A stretch of DNA of 33,719 nt, taken from Caryophanales bacterium. Its GTDB lineage: Bacteria > Bacillota_I > Bacilli_A > RFN20 > CAG-826. Below the pieces are notes generated by a model that ran no database searches, had not been told where the DNA came from, and saw nothing but the letters and a program-made list of their open reading frames with translations. The translations under genes and the position numbers were made by a program. The stretch spans positions 1 to 33,719 of the forward strand of contig JAQYER010000119.1 in the NCBI GenBank assembly GCA_028723545.1, in the 5' to 3' direction. Numbering within the stretch: the stretch's first letter is position 1; every line of letters starts with the position of its first letter. Below are positions 7,819 to 16,284 of this stretch, in pieces.

Positions 7819-7852
7819 TACAATCGTCGCTTTTTAAGGAGGCAGAAAATAT

Positions 7853-8608
7853 ATGGTAGTATTAAACGCAATTGGAGCATTCTTTAAGAAAATTTGGAAC
7901 TGGATTAAAGATACTGCTTGGATTCAACCACTTCTTATCGTTGGACTTATTTTTGGCATTATCTTCGCTATCCCTTCTATCGTTAAAGGAATTACTAAAT
8001 TAAATGATGATTTAAATTCAAGTGAAGCATATTATACAAAGTTCCAAAAAACACTTGTTGGTGGAAGCAAATCTGATGCTGATCAAATTACAAACGCTAT
8101 TGAAAATGAAGAAGTTGGCCAATATGGAGACAAATTCTTCCTCGTTTATGTTTCAAGCGATTGTTCTAGCTGTGTTGAAGCTAAAGAAGGATTCCAAGTA
8201 TTATCTGATGGATGGAACAGCAAATATTCTCCAAAAAATGCTGGTGAAAAATTTGCTATGTATACAATTTTCACTGATGAAGTAACAGATCAAACTACTT
8301 CATCAAAATCAGCTTTTGTTCAATATTTAGATCGCCACATTTATTTCTTTGAACAAGCTGCTGCAAATGCATTCGAATCTGATTATTATCGTAATGGAAA
8401 ACTCTCTGATGCTGACTTAACAGCGATGAGTGAAGCTTCAACTGATTTCCTTACCCCTACTATCCTTCTTATTGATAACACTGATTCAAACCCATCAGGC
8501 AATATCGTTTCTGAAGTAATGTTCGGTGTACCTGGAGACAAATCTTCAAATAAAGCTGACTTATTACTTGATTGTTGGAATCACGAAGGTGACTTCGCAA
8601 TTGAATAA
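7853..8608 (+). CDS. Membrane-anchored thioredoxin-fold protein with CSSC motif
   Basis: A 251-residue protein: a short Trp-rich cytosolic N-terminus, one membrane helix (about 25-46), then an outward-facing domain. That domain has FFLVYVSSDCSSCVEA near residue 100, matching a thioredoxin strand followed by a CXXC active site, and later DFLTPTILLID, where the Pro fits the cis-Pro loop. It is therefore probably a thiol-disulfide oxidoreductase acting outside the membrane, although the large helical insertion between the two motifs is not that of a standard thioredoxin or ResA. Strong AAGGAGG and C-ending codons hint at high expression. It is monocistronic, closed by the terminator at 8631-8658. 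Confidence 0.7.
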   Translation: MVVLNAIGAFFKKIWNWIKDTAWIQPLLIVGLIFGIIFAIPSIVKGITKLNDDLNSSEAYYTKFQKTLVGGSKSDADQITNAIENEEVGQYGDKFFLVYVSSDCSSCVEAKEGFQVLSDGWNSKYSPKNAGEKFAMYTIFTDEVTDQTTSSKSAFVQYLDRHIYFFEQAAANAFESDYYRNGKLSDADLTAMSEASTDFLTPTILLIDNTDSNPSGNIVSEVMFGVPGDKSSNKADLLLDCWNHEGDFAIE

Positions 8609-8630
8609 TAATCAATATATTTTATAGAAG

Positions 8631-8658
8631 AAAACCACATCGCACGATGTGGTTTTTT
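8631..8658. terminator. Strong bidirectional terminator between convergent genes
   Basis: AAAACCACATCG (8631-8642) pairs perfectly with CGATGTGGTTTT (8645-8656), flanked by A- and T-runs. It ends both the thioredoxin-like gene and the ylbF-rsmD-coaD operon. Confidence 0.93.
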
Positions 8659-9129
8659 CTATCTTTTTTTGTAGTGTTCAATAACTGAAGGTGGCACTAA
8701 CGGAGAAATATCAATTCCGTTTTGATATAGTTCATCAATCGTAGAAGATGAGATAAATGTTGTTTCTTTATGAGACATGAAGAAGACAATGTCGATATCT
8801 TTATCAATGAATTCATTAGCTTCACTAAATTGGAATTCGTATTCGAAATCAGTAACTGCTCTTAATCCTCTAATTAAATGAGTCGCGTGATGATCTTTTG
8901 CATATTTAACTGATAATCCAGAAGAATAATCAACTTTAACATTGTGATATTCTTTAACAGTCTCTTTAATCATTTCAACTCTTTCTTGAACACTGAAGCG
9001 ACTTTTCTTGTGAGGATTATCTGCTACTAAAATAATTATTTCATCAAAAATATTTAATGCTCTTTTCAATATATCGATATGACCAATTGTAATTGGATCA
9101 AAGCTTCCTGGATAAATAGCAATCTTCAT
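8659..9129 (-). CDS. coaD: Phosphopantetheine adenylyltransferase
   Basis: A 156-residue protein, normal length for CoaD, which joins 4'-phosphopantetheine and ATP to dephospho-CoA in coenzyme A synthesis. The nucleotidyltransferase motif YPGSFDPITIGH (residues 6-17) and the late ISSSTIDEL are diagnostic. It starts 5 nt after rsmD with AAGGA as the ribosome binding site. rsmD-coaD adjacency is the usual order in Bacillota. Confidence 0.96.
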   Translation of the reverse strand: MKIAIYPGSFDPITIGHIDILKRALNIFDEIIILVADNPHKKSRFSVQERVEMIKETVKEYHNVKVDYSSGLSVKYAKDHHATHLIRGLRAVTDFEYEFQFSEANEFIDKDIDIVFFMSHKETTFISSSTIDELYQNGIDISPLVPPSVIEHYKKR

Positions 9130-9134
9130 TTTTA

Positions 9135-9674
9135 TTATTTCCTTAATATTGTTATATATGCGAGTCCATATTTATATTGTTTTATTTTTTTAAAATATGG
9201 ATTAATTATATTTAAATTATTATCGCTTTCAAGAATTAATATTCCATTATCTTTCAATAATTCCTTATTAATAATAATAGATAATAAATCATTATATACA
9301 TCTAATTTATATGGAGGATCAGCAAAAATTATATCATATGACTGTGGTTTTGAATTGTTTAAAAAAGTTAAAACATCTTCTTTATATATTTCAATATTAT
9401 TTATTACTTGTAATCTTCCAGCGTTTCTTTGAATAACTCGATAAGCCTCGTCATTTAATTCTACAAACGAAGCATGACTCGCTCCTCTAGACAAACACTC
9501 AAAGCCAAAAGAGCCTGAACCAGCAAATAAATCTAAAACAACGGAATTATATATATCAAAATTAATCGCTGAAAACATTCCTGCACGAACACGGTCCATT
9601 GTTGGTTTTGTTGTTTGAACATTTGGGGTATCAATTGTTCTTCCACGAAATTTTCCAGCGATAATTCTAATCAT
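9135..9674 (-). CDS. rsmD: 16S rRNA (guanine966-N2)-methyltransferase
   Basis: A 179-residue RsmD: N-terminal MIRIIAGKFRGRTI, the SAM-binding LDLFAGSGSFGFE and the catalytic ADPPY (motif IV of N-methyltransferases). It methylates G966 of the small-subunit rRNA. Its ATG overlaps the ylbF stop (ATGA), so the two are translationally coupled. Confidence 0.96.
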   Translation of the reverse strand: MIRIIAGKFRGRTIDTPNVQTTKPTMDRVRAGMFSAINFDIYNSVVLDLFAGSGSFGFECLSRGASHASFVELNDEAYRVIQRNAGRLQVINNIEIYKEDVLTFLNNSKPQSYDIIFADPPYKLDVYNDLLSIIINKELLKDNGILILESDNNLNIINPYFKKIKQYKYGLAYITILRK

Positions 9675-10039
9675 GATTTATTCTCACAATTCTTATGATG
9701 AGTTCGAAAAATATAAAATAATTGATTATTTATTTCTTCGTACATTAATTTCACTTCTAAATAAGCTTTGTTATATTGTTTCACTAATGGATGGATATCT
9801 AAATTGTATTTTGATTCCGCTAATAATTTTTGAGCCTTTTGGATTTTATCTTGATCATCTTTAAAATATTTAATTACATCTTCATAATTCGCTAATGCGA
9901 CATCTTTTTTATATGATAAAACCATTACTTCTTCATTGTTTTCAATTTCTTTTTCTAATTGATTTAACAACAAAATTCGCGGATCTTTTTCAATCGCCTC
10001 TTTTAATAATTGACACTTATTTAATATTTGTTCATTCAT
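9671..10039 (-). CDS. ylbF: YlbF/YmcA-family protein (RNase Y specificity factor type)
   Basis: A 122-residue, all-helical, charged protein of the Com_YlbF (DUF964) family. In Bacillus YlbF forms a complex with YmcA and YaaT that directs RNase Y cleavage of mRNAs; the first-gene position before rsmD and coaD matches the Bacillus ylbF-ylbH-ylbI order with ylbG missing. Family call rests on length, helical pattern and context rather than a sharp motif. The ATG follows a TAAAAT box by 8 nt with no Shine-Dalgarno, so its mRNA is likely near-leaderless. Confidence 0.75.
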   Translation of the reverse strand: MNEQILNKCQLLKEAIEKDPRILLLNQLEKEIENNEEVMVLSYKKDVALANYEDVIKYFKDDQDKIQKAQKLLAESKYNLDIHPLVKQYNKAYLEVKLMYEEINNQLFYIFRTHHKNCENKS

Positions 10040-10047
10040 CGTTTAAT

Positions 10048-10053
10048 ATTTTA
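10048..10053 (-). promoter_or_regulatory. -10 box of the ylbF operon, near-leaderless start
   Basis: TAAAAT on the minus strand with only 8 nt to the ylbF ATG. The -35 region is poorly conserved. It is back to back with the def promoter. Confidence 0.5.
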
Positions 10054-10071
10054 TCAAATTTATTTTATTTA

Positions 10072-10080
10072 TGATACAAT
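10072..10080 (+). promoter_or_regulatory. Extended -10 promoter of def
   Basis: TG-A-TACAAT followed by 17 nt to the ATG at 10098. A recognisable -35 is lacking, as is common with extended -10 promoters. Confidence 0.5.
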
Positions 10081-10097
10081 TTACTCGGTTGAGAAAT

Positions 10098-10655
10098 ATG
10101 CTATTTAAAATTGTTAAAGATAATAAACCATCACTAAGACAAAAGTGTGTTCCTGTTGAGGTTCCTTATACAAAAGAAGATAAGGAATTTGTTTTGGAAA
10201 TGGTTGATTATTTAAAGATTTCTCAAGATGAACAATTAAAAGAAAAATATAAAATTCGTGAAGGTGTTGGATTAGCCGCTCCACAAGTTGGAAGAAATAT
10301 TCGCGCTTTAGCGGTTCATTATCCTAAATATGATCAAAACGATAATGTCACATATGTGACTTATGCTTTATTAAATCCAAAAATTGTATCGAATTCAGTG
10401 AAAAAAGTCGCGTTATCTAATGGTGAAGGATGTCTTTCAGTTGATGATGACCACCAAGGCTATGTTTATCGTTATTTTAAAATAATCGTTAAAGCCTTTG
10501 ATGCAATTCAAGATAAAGAAATATTTATAACCGCAAGAGGTTATGATGCGATTGTATTACAACATGAATTAGACCATCTTGATGGCATATTATATTACGA
10601 CCATATTAATAAAAAAGACCCATTCTATAAAGATCCAAGTGGCCAATTAATTTAA
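10098..10655 (+). CDS. def: Peptide deformylase
   Basis: A 185-residue protein removing the formyl group from nascent N-terminal Met. All three metal and substrate motifs are present: GVGLAAPQVG (motif 1), EGCLSV (motif 2, metal-binding Cys) and QHELDHLDG (motif 3, HEXXH-type). The length and the insertions (YPKYDQNDN, DDDHQGYVYR) match the type 2 enzymes of Gram-positives. The MLFKIV start is chosen because the extended -10 at 10072-10080 would place the transcription start inside any longer frame. The leader is short, with only a weak GAG before the start. Confidence 0.95.
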   Translation: MLFKIVKDNKPSLRQKCVPVEVPYTKEDKEFVLEMVDYLKISQDEQLKEKYKIREGVGLAAPQVGRNIRALAVHYPKYDQNDNVTYVTYALLNPKIVSNSVKKVALSNGEGCLSVDDDHQGYVYRYFKIIVKAFDAIQDKEIFITARGYDAIVLQHELDHLDGILYYDHINKKDPFYKDPSGQLI

Positions 10656-10666
10656 AAATGTTTCCT

Positions 10667-10709
10667 TTTTAAAGCAATTTATTGCATTAAAAGTATTAAT
10701 TGGTATAAT
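10667..10709 (+). promoter_or_regulatory. Promoter of rnj with overlapping inverted repeat
   Basis: TTGCAT (10682-10687), 16 nt, TATAAT (10704-10709), with TG before the -10 (TGGTATAAT). An inverted repeat TTTTAA-A-GCAAT-TT-ATTGC-A-TTAAAA (10667-10692) covers the -35; it could be a weak terminator for def or an operator. Confidence 0.7.
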
Positions 10710-10754
10710 TCATTTGATTTTTGTTATTTTTGATTTATTTTGAAGGAGTGTGTT

Positions 10755-12410
10755 ATGGCAATTTCTAGCGAGCCAGTTTACATTTACGCCTTAGGCGGAC
10801 TATGTGAAGTGGGAAAAAATACTTATTGTATTGAAAATGAAAAAAACATCATCGTCATCGACGCAGGTGTTCGTTTTCCTGAAGCTAATTTACCGGGTGT
10901 TAATTATGTAATACCAGACTATACAAGACTTAAAAATAATCAAAGAAAAATCAAAGCTTTATTTATTACTCATGGCCACGAAGACCATATCGGTGGAATT
11001 CCTTTCTTACTTCAAACTTTATATATACCAGTTATATACGCTCCAAAATTAGCGGCAGCTTTAATCAAACATAAATTAGATGACATGAGAATTAAAACTC
11101 CAGTCGAAATTATTGTTTATGATGAAGATGATGTTATTTCTTGTGGTGATTTCACTGTTTCATTTTTCCATGTAACTCACTCTATCCCTGATTCCTATGG
11201 TATTTGTGTTGATACTCCACAAGGTCGAGTTGTCCATACTGGGGATTTTAAAATCGACTTAACTCCTGTTGGTGAAAATATTAATTTATCAAAAATTGCG
11301 ATGATTGGTTCATCAGGTGTTGATTTATTATTAAGCGATTCAACTAATGCTGAAATTGAAGGATATACTCCAAGTGAAAAAAATGTATATCAATCAATTT
11401 ACGATATTTTTGATACCGCTATCGGAAGAATATTATTTTCTACTTTCTCTTCCAACATTTCTCGTATCCAACAAATCGTTCAAGCTGCAATTGAACATGA
11501 CCGATATATTACTGTAATCGGAAGAAGTATGGAAACAGTTATTAATATTGCTCGTGATTTTGGATATATTAAAGTCCCTGATCGTTATATCGTACCTGTT
11601 TCTGATATTAATCAATATAAACCAAATCAAATATGTGTATTATGCACTGGATCACAAGGTGAACCAATGGCGGCTTTAAGCAAAATCGCAAACGGAGATA
11701 ATCCACATATGAGAATTAATCCTGGAGACACTGTGGTGTTTTCATCTTCCGCTATTCCGGGTAATGGAGTGTTAATTGATCGCGTAGTTAATAAAATCGC
11801 CCATCAAGGAGCGAATGTTCTAACTAATACAATATTAAAAGACGTCCACTCATCTGGCCACCCTTCAAAACAAGAATTAAGATTAATGCTTCGTTTAGTT
11901 AAACCAAAATATTTTATGCCAATTCACGGTGATTATCGCATGTTAAAAATTCATGGTGAAATTGCCACTACAGTTGGTGTTGATCCAAAAAATGTCTTTG
12001 TCTTAAAAAATGGAGAAACATTACAAATGATTAACCATCGTATCGTTGAAGGTAATTCTTTCCCAGCTGATCCAATATATATCGACGGTAAAAATATTGG
12101 AGCGGTATCACAATTTACTCTCCAAGAAAGAGAAGAGATGAAAAATGATGGATATATTAATGTTGTTTTGGCAATTAACAATAATAAAGTTGTTGTAAGT
12201 CCAGAAATTATCGTTAAAGGATTTATTTATAGTGATGCATTTATTTCTAGCATTAAAGAAATTGCGGATAAAGTCACATTATTAACGATTAAAGAAAAAA
12301 TGAATACGGAAGAAATTGAACATAATTTACGTCGCGAAATACGTAATTATGTTTATCGTAAAGTAGAACGTAAACCAACAGTTGTTGTTTCGGTATTAGA
12401 AAAATGTTAA
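10755..12410 (+). CDS. rnj: Ribonuclease J
   Basis: A 551-residue metallo-beta-lactamase/beta-CASP ribonuclease involved in mRNA decay and rRNA maturation, with 5'-3' exo- and endonuclease activity known for the family. Visible landmarks are THGHEDHIGG (zinc ligands, about 75), VHTGDFKID, LSDSTNAE, the beta-CASP segment with STFSSN, HSSGHPSKQEL and PIHGDYRML, and the C-terminal domain. The ATG at 10755 has AAGGAG at 10743-10748. Its last codons overlap the maf start, so maf is coupled. With ylbF close by, the region groups RNA-turnover genes, though they are on different transcripts. Confidence 0.96.
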   Translation: MAISSEPVYIYALGGLCEVGKNTYCIENEKNIIVIDAGVRFPEANLPGVNYVIPDYTRLKNNQRKIKALFITHGHEDHIGGIPFLLQTLYIPVIYAPKLAAALIKHKLDDMRIKTPVEIIVYDEDDVISCGDFTVSFFHVTHSIPDSYGICVDTPQGRVVHTGDFKIDLTPVGENINLSKIAMIGSSGVDLLLSDSTNAEIEGYTPSEKNVYQSIYDIFDTAIGRILFSTFSSNISRIQQIVQAAIEHDRYITVIGRSMETVINIARDFGYIKVPDRYIVPVSDINQYKPNQICVLCTGSQGEPMAALSKIANGDNPHMRINPGDTVVFSSSAIPGNGVLIDRVVNKIAHQGANVLTNTILKDVHSSGHPSKQELRLMLRLVKPKYFMPIHGDYRMLKIHGEIATTVGVDPKNVFVLKNGETLQMINHRIVEGNSFPADPIYIDGKNIGAVSQFTLQEREEMKNDGYINVVLAINNNKVVVSPEIIVKGFIYSDAFISSIKEIADKVTLLTIKEKMNTEEIEHNLRREIRNYVYRKVERKPTVVVSVLEKC

Positions 12411-12952
12411 TTTTAGCTAGTCAATCTCCTCGAAGAAGAGAATTAATCAAACAAATTACTTCTGATTTTGTTGTAATTCCATCTAATGCAGATGAAAGTT
12501 CATTGCACGTTCCAGCATCAGATATGGCTTTAGAACTATCAAAATTAAAAGCCTATGATGTGGCGATGAAGCATCCAAATGATGACGTTTTAGCGTGCGA
12601 TACAGTTGTTATATATAACAACCTTGTATTAGGAAAACCAAAAAATGAAGAAGACGCTTATAATATGCTAAAAATGTTAAGTGGTCATAAACACGTTGTT
12701 ATTTCTGGTTATACATTTATTTCTAAAAATAAAGAAGTTTCAAGAAGTGTTAGAACATATGTTTATTTTAATGAATTAAGTGATGAATTAATTAAAGAAT
12801 ATATAAAAAGCGGCTCTCCAATGGATAAAGCCGGCGCGTATGGTATTCAAGATAAACAATTTAATTTAGTCAAATCAATTGAGGGAAGCTATTATAATGT
12901 TGTTGGCTTTCCATTAGAAGATATTAAAAGACATGTCTTTAATATCAAGTAA
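12404..12952 (+). CDS. maf: Maf-family nucleoside triphosphate pyrophosphatase
   Basis: A 182-residue Maf protein, hydrolysing non-canonical or pyrimidine NTPs to NMPs. The N-terminal LILASQSPRRREL, ACDTVV (catalytic Asp), LGKPKNEEDAYNML and DKAGAYGIQ are the family's signatures. It overlaps the rnj stop by 7 nt and abuts the convergent EIIB-like gene with no base between stops. Confidence 0.95.
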   Translation: MLILASQSPRRRELIKQITSDFVVIPSNADESSLHVPASDMALELSKLKAYDVAMKHPNDDVLACDTVVIYNNLVLGKPKNEEDAYNMLKMLSGHKHVVISGYTFISKNKEVSRSVRTYVYFNELSDELIKEYIKSGSPMDKAGAYGIQDKQFNLVKSIEGSYYNVVGFPLEDIKRHVFNIK

Positions 12953-13351
12953 TTATTCATTAAATATTCTTTTCGCTAATGATTCTAAATCACCTTCATA
13001 AACGAGGGTGATTTTATTTGACATTTTAATTACACTAGGAAATCCTAATTCATTTAATTTTTCAATATTGACAAGATCATAATTTTTTAAAATTAATGAT
13101 AATCGTGAACCATTGACAAAATGTTCAATAATATTATCTTTACCACCTAAAGAAATTAGCACTTCATCATTATCAATGTTATTAATTTGTGATTGTTTAT
13201 TTAATGATTTCTTTTTTAATAATGAAACAATTAAAAAGATTGATAAAACAATGACAATAATTAAAGCAAAACTAATGGCAATCCAAACACCATATTGTTT
13301 TAGAAAATTATTGAATGGACTTTCGGTTAAATCACTATAAAATATATTCAT
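12953..13351 (-). CDS. Membrane-anchored PTS EIIB-like domain protein without the catalytic Cys
   Basis: A 132-residue protein with one membrane helix (about 21-45), a basic stop-transfer KKKSLNK and a C-terminal domain that follows the glucose-type PTS EIIB pattern: LISLGGKDNI, then ...SRLSL where EIIB has CxTRLR, then LNELGFPSVIKMSNKITLVYEG. At the place of the phospho-accepting Cys stands Asn80, so phosphotransfer is not possible. A sensing or structural role is inference. The MNIF start is preceded by TATAAT with a 6-nt gap, so the mRNA is leaderless. A longer reading from a TTG would run through its own -10 box. Confidence 0.7.
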   Translation of the reverse strand: MNIFYSDLTESPFNNFLKQYGVWIAISFALIIVIVLSIFLIVSLLKKKSLNKQSQINNIDNDEVLISLGGKDNIIEHFVNGSRLSLILKNYDLVNIEKLNELGFPSVIKMSNKITLVYEGDLESLAKRIFNE

Positions 13352-13357
13352 GACTTC

Positions 13358-13386
13358 ATTATAGTGAAGAAAGGACAATATGGCAA
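13358..13386 (-). promoter_or_regulatory. Promoter giving a leaderless mRNA for the EIIB-like gene
   Basis: TTGCCA (13381-13386) and TATAAT (13358-13363) with a 17-nt spacer on the minus strand. The start codon at 13351 is 6 nt beyond the -10, at the expected transcription start. The -35 lies inside the first codons of the divergent CYTH gene, so the two genes share their control region. Confidence 0.75.
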
Positions 13387-13943
13387 ATCATTTAGAATGT
13401 GAAATTAAATCAATGATCAATGAACAACAATATTTATATTTATATAATAAATATTTTCATTTAGGAAAATTGATTACACAAGAAAATATCTATTTTAATG
13501 ATCGAAATGATATTTTAAAAAATTTAAAGATATGTTTAAGAATTAGAACTAAACAAGATTCGATTAATTTATATGTTAAAGCCCCTATTAAAGAAGGTAA
13601 TTTAGAAATCAAGCAACCAATTGATTCATTTACAAGACAACAATTAATTCAAAAATGTATTTTGCCAAACGGAGAAATAAAAGATTATCTTCATCAAATT
13701 AATGTTGATGAGAAAGATTTATATTTATCAGGTTCATTAATTACTGAAAGATTATCTTTTTTAGATGGAAAATACTTAATTTGCATCGATAAAAGTTATT
13801 ACAAAAATATTGTCGATTATGAAATCGAAATTGAAGGTCCAACTTTATTAGAAGCTGAACAATACGCGAAAAGTTGGTTTAAAAAAGAAAATATCCCCTT
13901 TAAAGGAGATAATATTCCTAAATCTGTTCGAGCGACTTCTTAA
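13380..13943 (+). CDS. CYTH-domain protein (YjbK-like)
   Basis: A 187-residue protein with the CYTH/triphosphate tunnel metalloenzyme N-terminal signature ExExK (LECEIK, residues 4-9), basic strand residues (CLRIRTK), and acidic strands near the end (DYEIEIEG, KSVRATS). Relatives are inorganic triphosphatases or adenylate-cyclase-like; in Bacillota YjbK has no settled function. GAAAGGA at 13366-13372 is the ribosome binding site. A candidate TATAAA(A)T near 13336-13343 would give a roughly 30-nt leader. It overlaps the convergent spx end by 4 nt. Confidence 0.85.
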   Translation: MANHLECEIKSMINEQQYLYLYNKYFHLGKLITQENIYFNDRNDILKNLKICLRIRTKQDSINLYVKAPIKEGNLEIKQPIDSFTRQQLIQKCILPNGEIKDYLHQINVDEKDLYLSGSLITERLSFLDGKYLICIDKSYYKNIVDYEIEIEGPTLLEAEQYAKSWFKKENIPFKGDNIPKSVRATS

Positions 13944-14365
13944 TCATCATCTTCATCATTCCATGATTCGCCGCACATTCCTAAATGATCACATGCGATT
14001 TGAGCGATTCTTTTCGCGCGAGGAATGAATGTTCTGATTTCTTCTTTATTATAACCAACTTGCATTTTGTGGTCTTCGATCATAATTGGACGTTTTAAAA
14101 TGCTTGGGTTCTTGCGAATAAAATTAATTAATTGAGAAATAGTCATTGAATCAATATCGACGTTGCCTTCTTTAATTATTTTAGATTTTTTAGAAATAAT
14201 GTCATCCGTGCCATTCTCGGATTTGGTAATCATTTCTTTTAATTCATTTGGATTTAAAGTCGAATTAAAAATATTCTTTTCGACATAAGGGATCCCTTCT
14301 TCGTCAAAGAATTTTTTTACTTTACGGCAACTTGAGCAACTAGGCGATGTATATAATCTAATCAT
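13940..14365 (-). CDS. spx: Spx, redox-responsive RNA polymerase-binding regulator
   Basis: A 141-residue ArsC-like protein. The CXXC switch is Cys10-Cys13 (SPSCSSCRK), Gly in GTDDIISKKS matches the RNA polymerase alpha contact region, and RPIMIEDHKMQVGYNKEEIRTFIPR contains the conserved Arg and the motif of Spx rather than of arsenate reductase. Under disulfide stress Spx binds the alpha C-terminal domain and redirects transcription. The C-terminus is acidic (WNDEDDD), which is the usual ClpXP-recognised end in this family though longer here. AGGA lies upstream of the ATG. Confidence 0.93.
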   Translation of the reverse strand: MIRLYTSPSCSSCRKVKKFFDEEGIPYVEKNIFNSTLNPNELKEMITKSENGTDDIISKKSKIIKEGNVDIDSMTISQLINFIRKNPSILKRPIMIEDHKMQVGYNKEEIRTFIPRAKRIAQIACDHLGMCGESWNDEDDD

Positions 14366-14387
14366 ATTGGTTCCTATCTCAAATAAT

Positions 14388-14393
14388 ATTATA
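14388..14393 (-). promoter_or_regulatory. -10 box of spx
   Basis: TATAAT on the minus strand, 22 nt before the spx ATG. No good -35 at 16-18 nt. Confidence 0.45.
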
Positions 14394-14431
14394 TCAATTG
14401 TAGCAAATTATTAAATGTTTATATTGATAAA

Positions 14432-14466
14432 TTGACCGAATAAAATATTAAGACTATAATATAGTC
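14432..14466 (+). promoter_or_regulatory. Consensus promoter of trpS with start-site palindrome
   Basis: TTGACC (14432-14437), 17 nt, TATAAT (14455-14460). The -10 sits inside the perfect palindrome GACTAT-AAT-ATAGTC (14452-14466), which could bind a regulator. No T-box leader is present: only about 22 nt separate the likely start from the ATG. Confidence 0.8.
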
Positions 14467-14488
14467 AATATTTTTTTAGGACACATTT

Positions 14489-15475
14489 ATGGCAAGAATT
14501 TTAAGCGGTATTAAACCAACAGGACAATTAACATTAGGAAATTATATTGGAGCAATTAAAAACTTCGCTCGCGTGCAACACGATGGAGAACCATTTATTT
14601 TTATCGCGGATCTCCACGCTTTGACTTTACCAATTGACCCAAAAACATTAAGAAACAATTCACGCGATATCGCTGCATATTATTTAGCAGCCGGACTCGA
14701 CCCAAAAACAACTACTATCTTTTTACAAAGTTCAGTTCATGAACATTCAGAATTAGCTATTATTTTACAAAATTATTTATATATGGGTGAATTATCAAGA
14801 ATGACTCAATATAAAGATAAAACTCAAAAGATGGATAACAATGCGATTGGATTAGGATTATTTGCTTATCCAGTTTTGATGGCTGCTGATATTGTTTTAT
14901 ATGATGCACCTCGAATTCCAGTTGGCGAAGACCAAGTTCAACACGTCGAATTAGCGCGTGATTTAGTCAAGCGTTTTAATAATCGTTATGGTGATGTTTT
15001 AGTTATGCCAAAAGCGGAAGTAACTAAAGTTGGTAAACGTATTATGTCATTATCTGATCCAACTAAGAAAATGTCTAAATCTGATCCTAAAGGCGATATT
15101 TATTTAAGCGATGATTTAAAAACAATGCGTAAAAAAATTATGTCTGCAGTCACTGATTTAGGACATGAAGTTAAATATGATGTTGTTAATAAGCCAGGTA
15201 TATCAAATTTAATGACGATATATTCAGCATTAACTAATAAAACAATGGAAGAAATCGAACAAGAATTCGCTAATAAAGGTTATGGCGATTTCAAAAGAAG
15301 TGTCGCTGATGCATTAATTAATGAAATGGAACCATTTAAAGCAAGATATGAACAAATTATTAATTCTGGCATCGTTGATGAAGTATTAAAAGAAGGACAA
15401 ATTCGCGCTTCAAAAGCCGCGAAAGAAACGCTTAAACGCGTTCAACAAGCGGTTGGATTATATACTTTAAAATAA
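14489..15475 (+). CDS. trpS: Tryptophanyl-tRNA synthetase
   Basis: A 328-residue class I synthetase of normal length. The TLGNYIGA segment (about 16-23) is the HIGH-equivalent motif, PVGEDQVQHVELARD is a family hallmark, and KKMSKSDP is the KMSKS loop. AGGA precedes the ATG. The stop overlaps the start of the HAD gene (TAATG). Confidence 0.97.
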   Translation: MARILSGIKPTGQLTLGNYIGAIKNFARVQHDGEPFIFIADLHALTLPIDPKTLRNNSRDIAAYYLAAGLDPKTTTIFLQSSVHEHSELAIILQNYLYMGELSRMTQYKDKTQKMDNNAIGLGLFAYPVLMAADIVLYDAPRIPVGEDQVQHVELARDLVKRFNNRYGDVLVMPKAEVTKVGKRIMSLSDPTKKMSKSDPKGDIYLSDDLKTMRKKIMSAVTDLGHEVKYDVVNKPGISNLMTIYSALTNKTMEEIEQEFANKGYGDFKRSVADALINEMEPFKARYEQIINSGIVDEVLKEGQIRASKAAKETLKRVQQAVGLYTLK

Positions 15476-16284
15476 TGGATAAATGTTTAATTGTTCTTGA
15501 TATGGATGGAACTCTTCTTAATAAACGTAAGGAGATTTCTTTGTTAACTAAAAATTATTTATTGGAATTATCTAAACAAGGCCATAAAATCATTTTGGCT
15601 AGCGGTCGACCAGTTCGTTCAATGATTTCATATTATGACGAATTAAAATTAGATACTCCAATGATTTGTTATAATGGAGCGTTCGTCACTAATCCATATA
15701 ATAAAGAATATGATTCCACTGCTTTTACTTTTCCAATTGAAGATGTTAAACAAATTATTACCGATTTAGGAACAACAATTTGTAAAGTAATGTGTGAGTC
15801 AGAAACCAATATTTATTTAGATAAAGAAGATTCATATTTAAAAAATTATTTTTGGTATGAAGGAATGAATATGATTAAAGGAGATGTAAGAGATACATTA
15901 AAAGAACCTCCTTTAACTTTTATTGCGAGATTAAAAGGCACAATCGATAAAGATTTTATTTTTAACACTGTTAATAAGCACCATAATATTCGTGCGAGAT
16001 TTTGGACAGATGCGCCTTATTTTGAATTATATCGAATTGAGGCATCTAAAGGTGGATGTATGCTCGATATTGCGTCGATGTATGATATTGATAAAGACCA
16101 TATCATTGTTTATGGTGATGCAGATAACGATATTGAATTATTTGAACATGCTTCCATTTCTGTCGCTATGTCGAATTCAAAAAGCCGCGTAAAAGAAAGC
16201 GCGACAATTATTACTGAACACGATAATGACCACGATGGTATTTATTATTCTTTAAAAGAAATATTATCTAAGAGATTTTCTTAA
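15475..16284 (+). CDS. Cof-type HAD-IIB phosphatase
   Basis: A 269-residue hydrolase with motif I DMDGTLL (Asp nucleophile at residue 9), motif II ASGRP, motif III Lys within EASKGG, and motif IV YGDADNDIEL. The large C2 cap between is that of the Cof subfamily, which dephosphorylates small sugar phosphates or cofactors such as FMN and PLP; the substrate is not predictable. It is coupled to trpS (one-base overlap) and overlaps the convergent pseudouridine synthase gene by 17 bp. Confidence 0.9.
   Translation: MDKCLIVLDMDGTLLNKRKEISLLTKNYLLELSKQGHKIILASGRPVRSMISYYDELKLDTPMICYNGAFVTNPYNKEYDSTAFTFPIEDVKQIITDLGTTICKVMCESETNIYLDKEDSYLKNYFWYEGMNMIKGDVRDTLKEPPLTFIARLKGTIDKDFIFNTVNKHHNIRARFWTDAPYFELYRIEASKGGCMLDIASMYDIDKDHIIVYGDADNDIELFEHASISVAMSNSKSRVKESATIITEHDNDHDGIYYSLKEILSKRFS

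Noticed and set aside
14461..14488. T-box leader for trpS
   Set aside because: The promoter leaves only about 22 nt before the ATG; no specifier stem, T-box motif or antiterminator fits.
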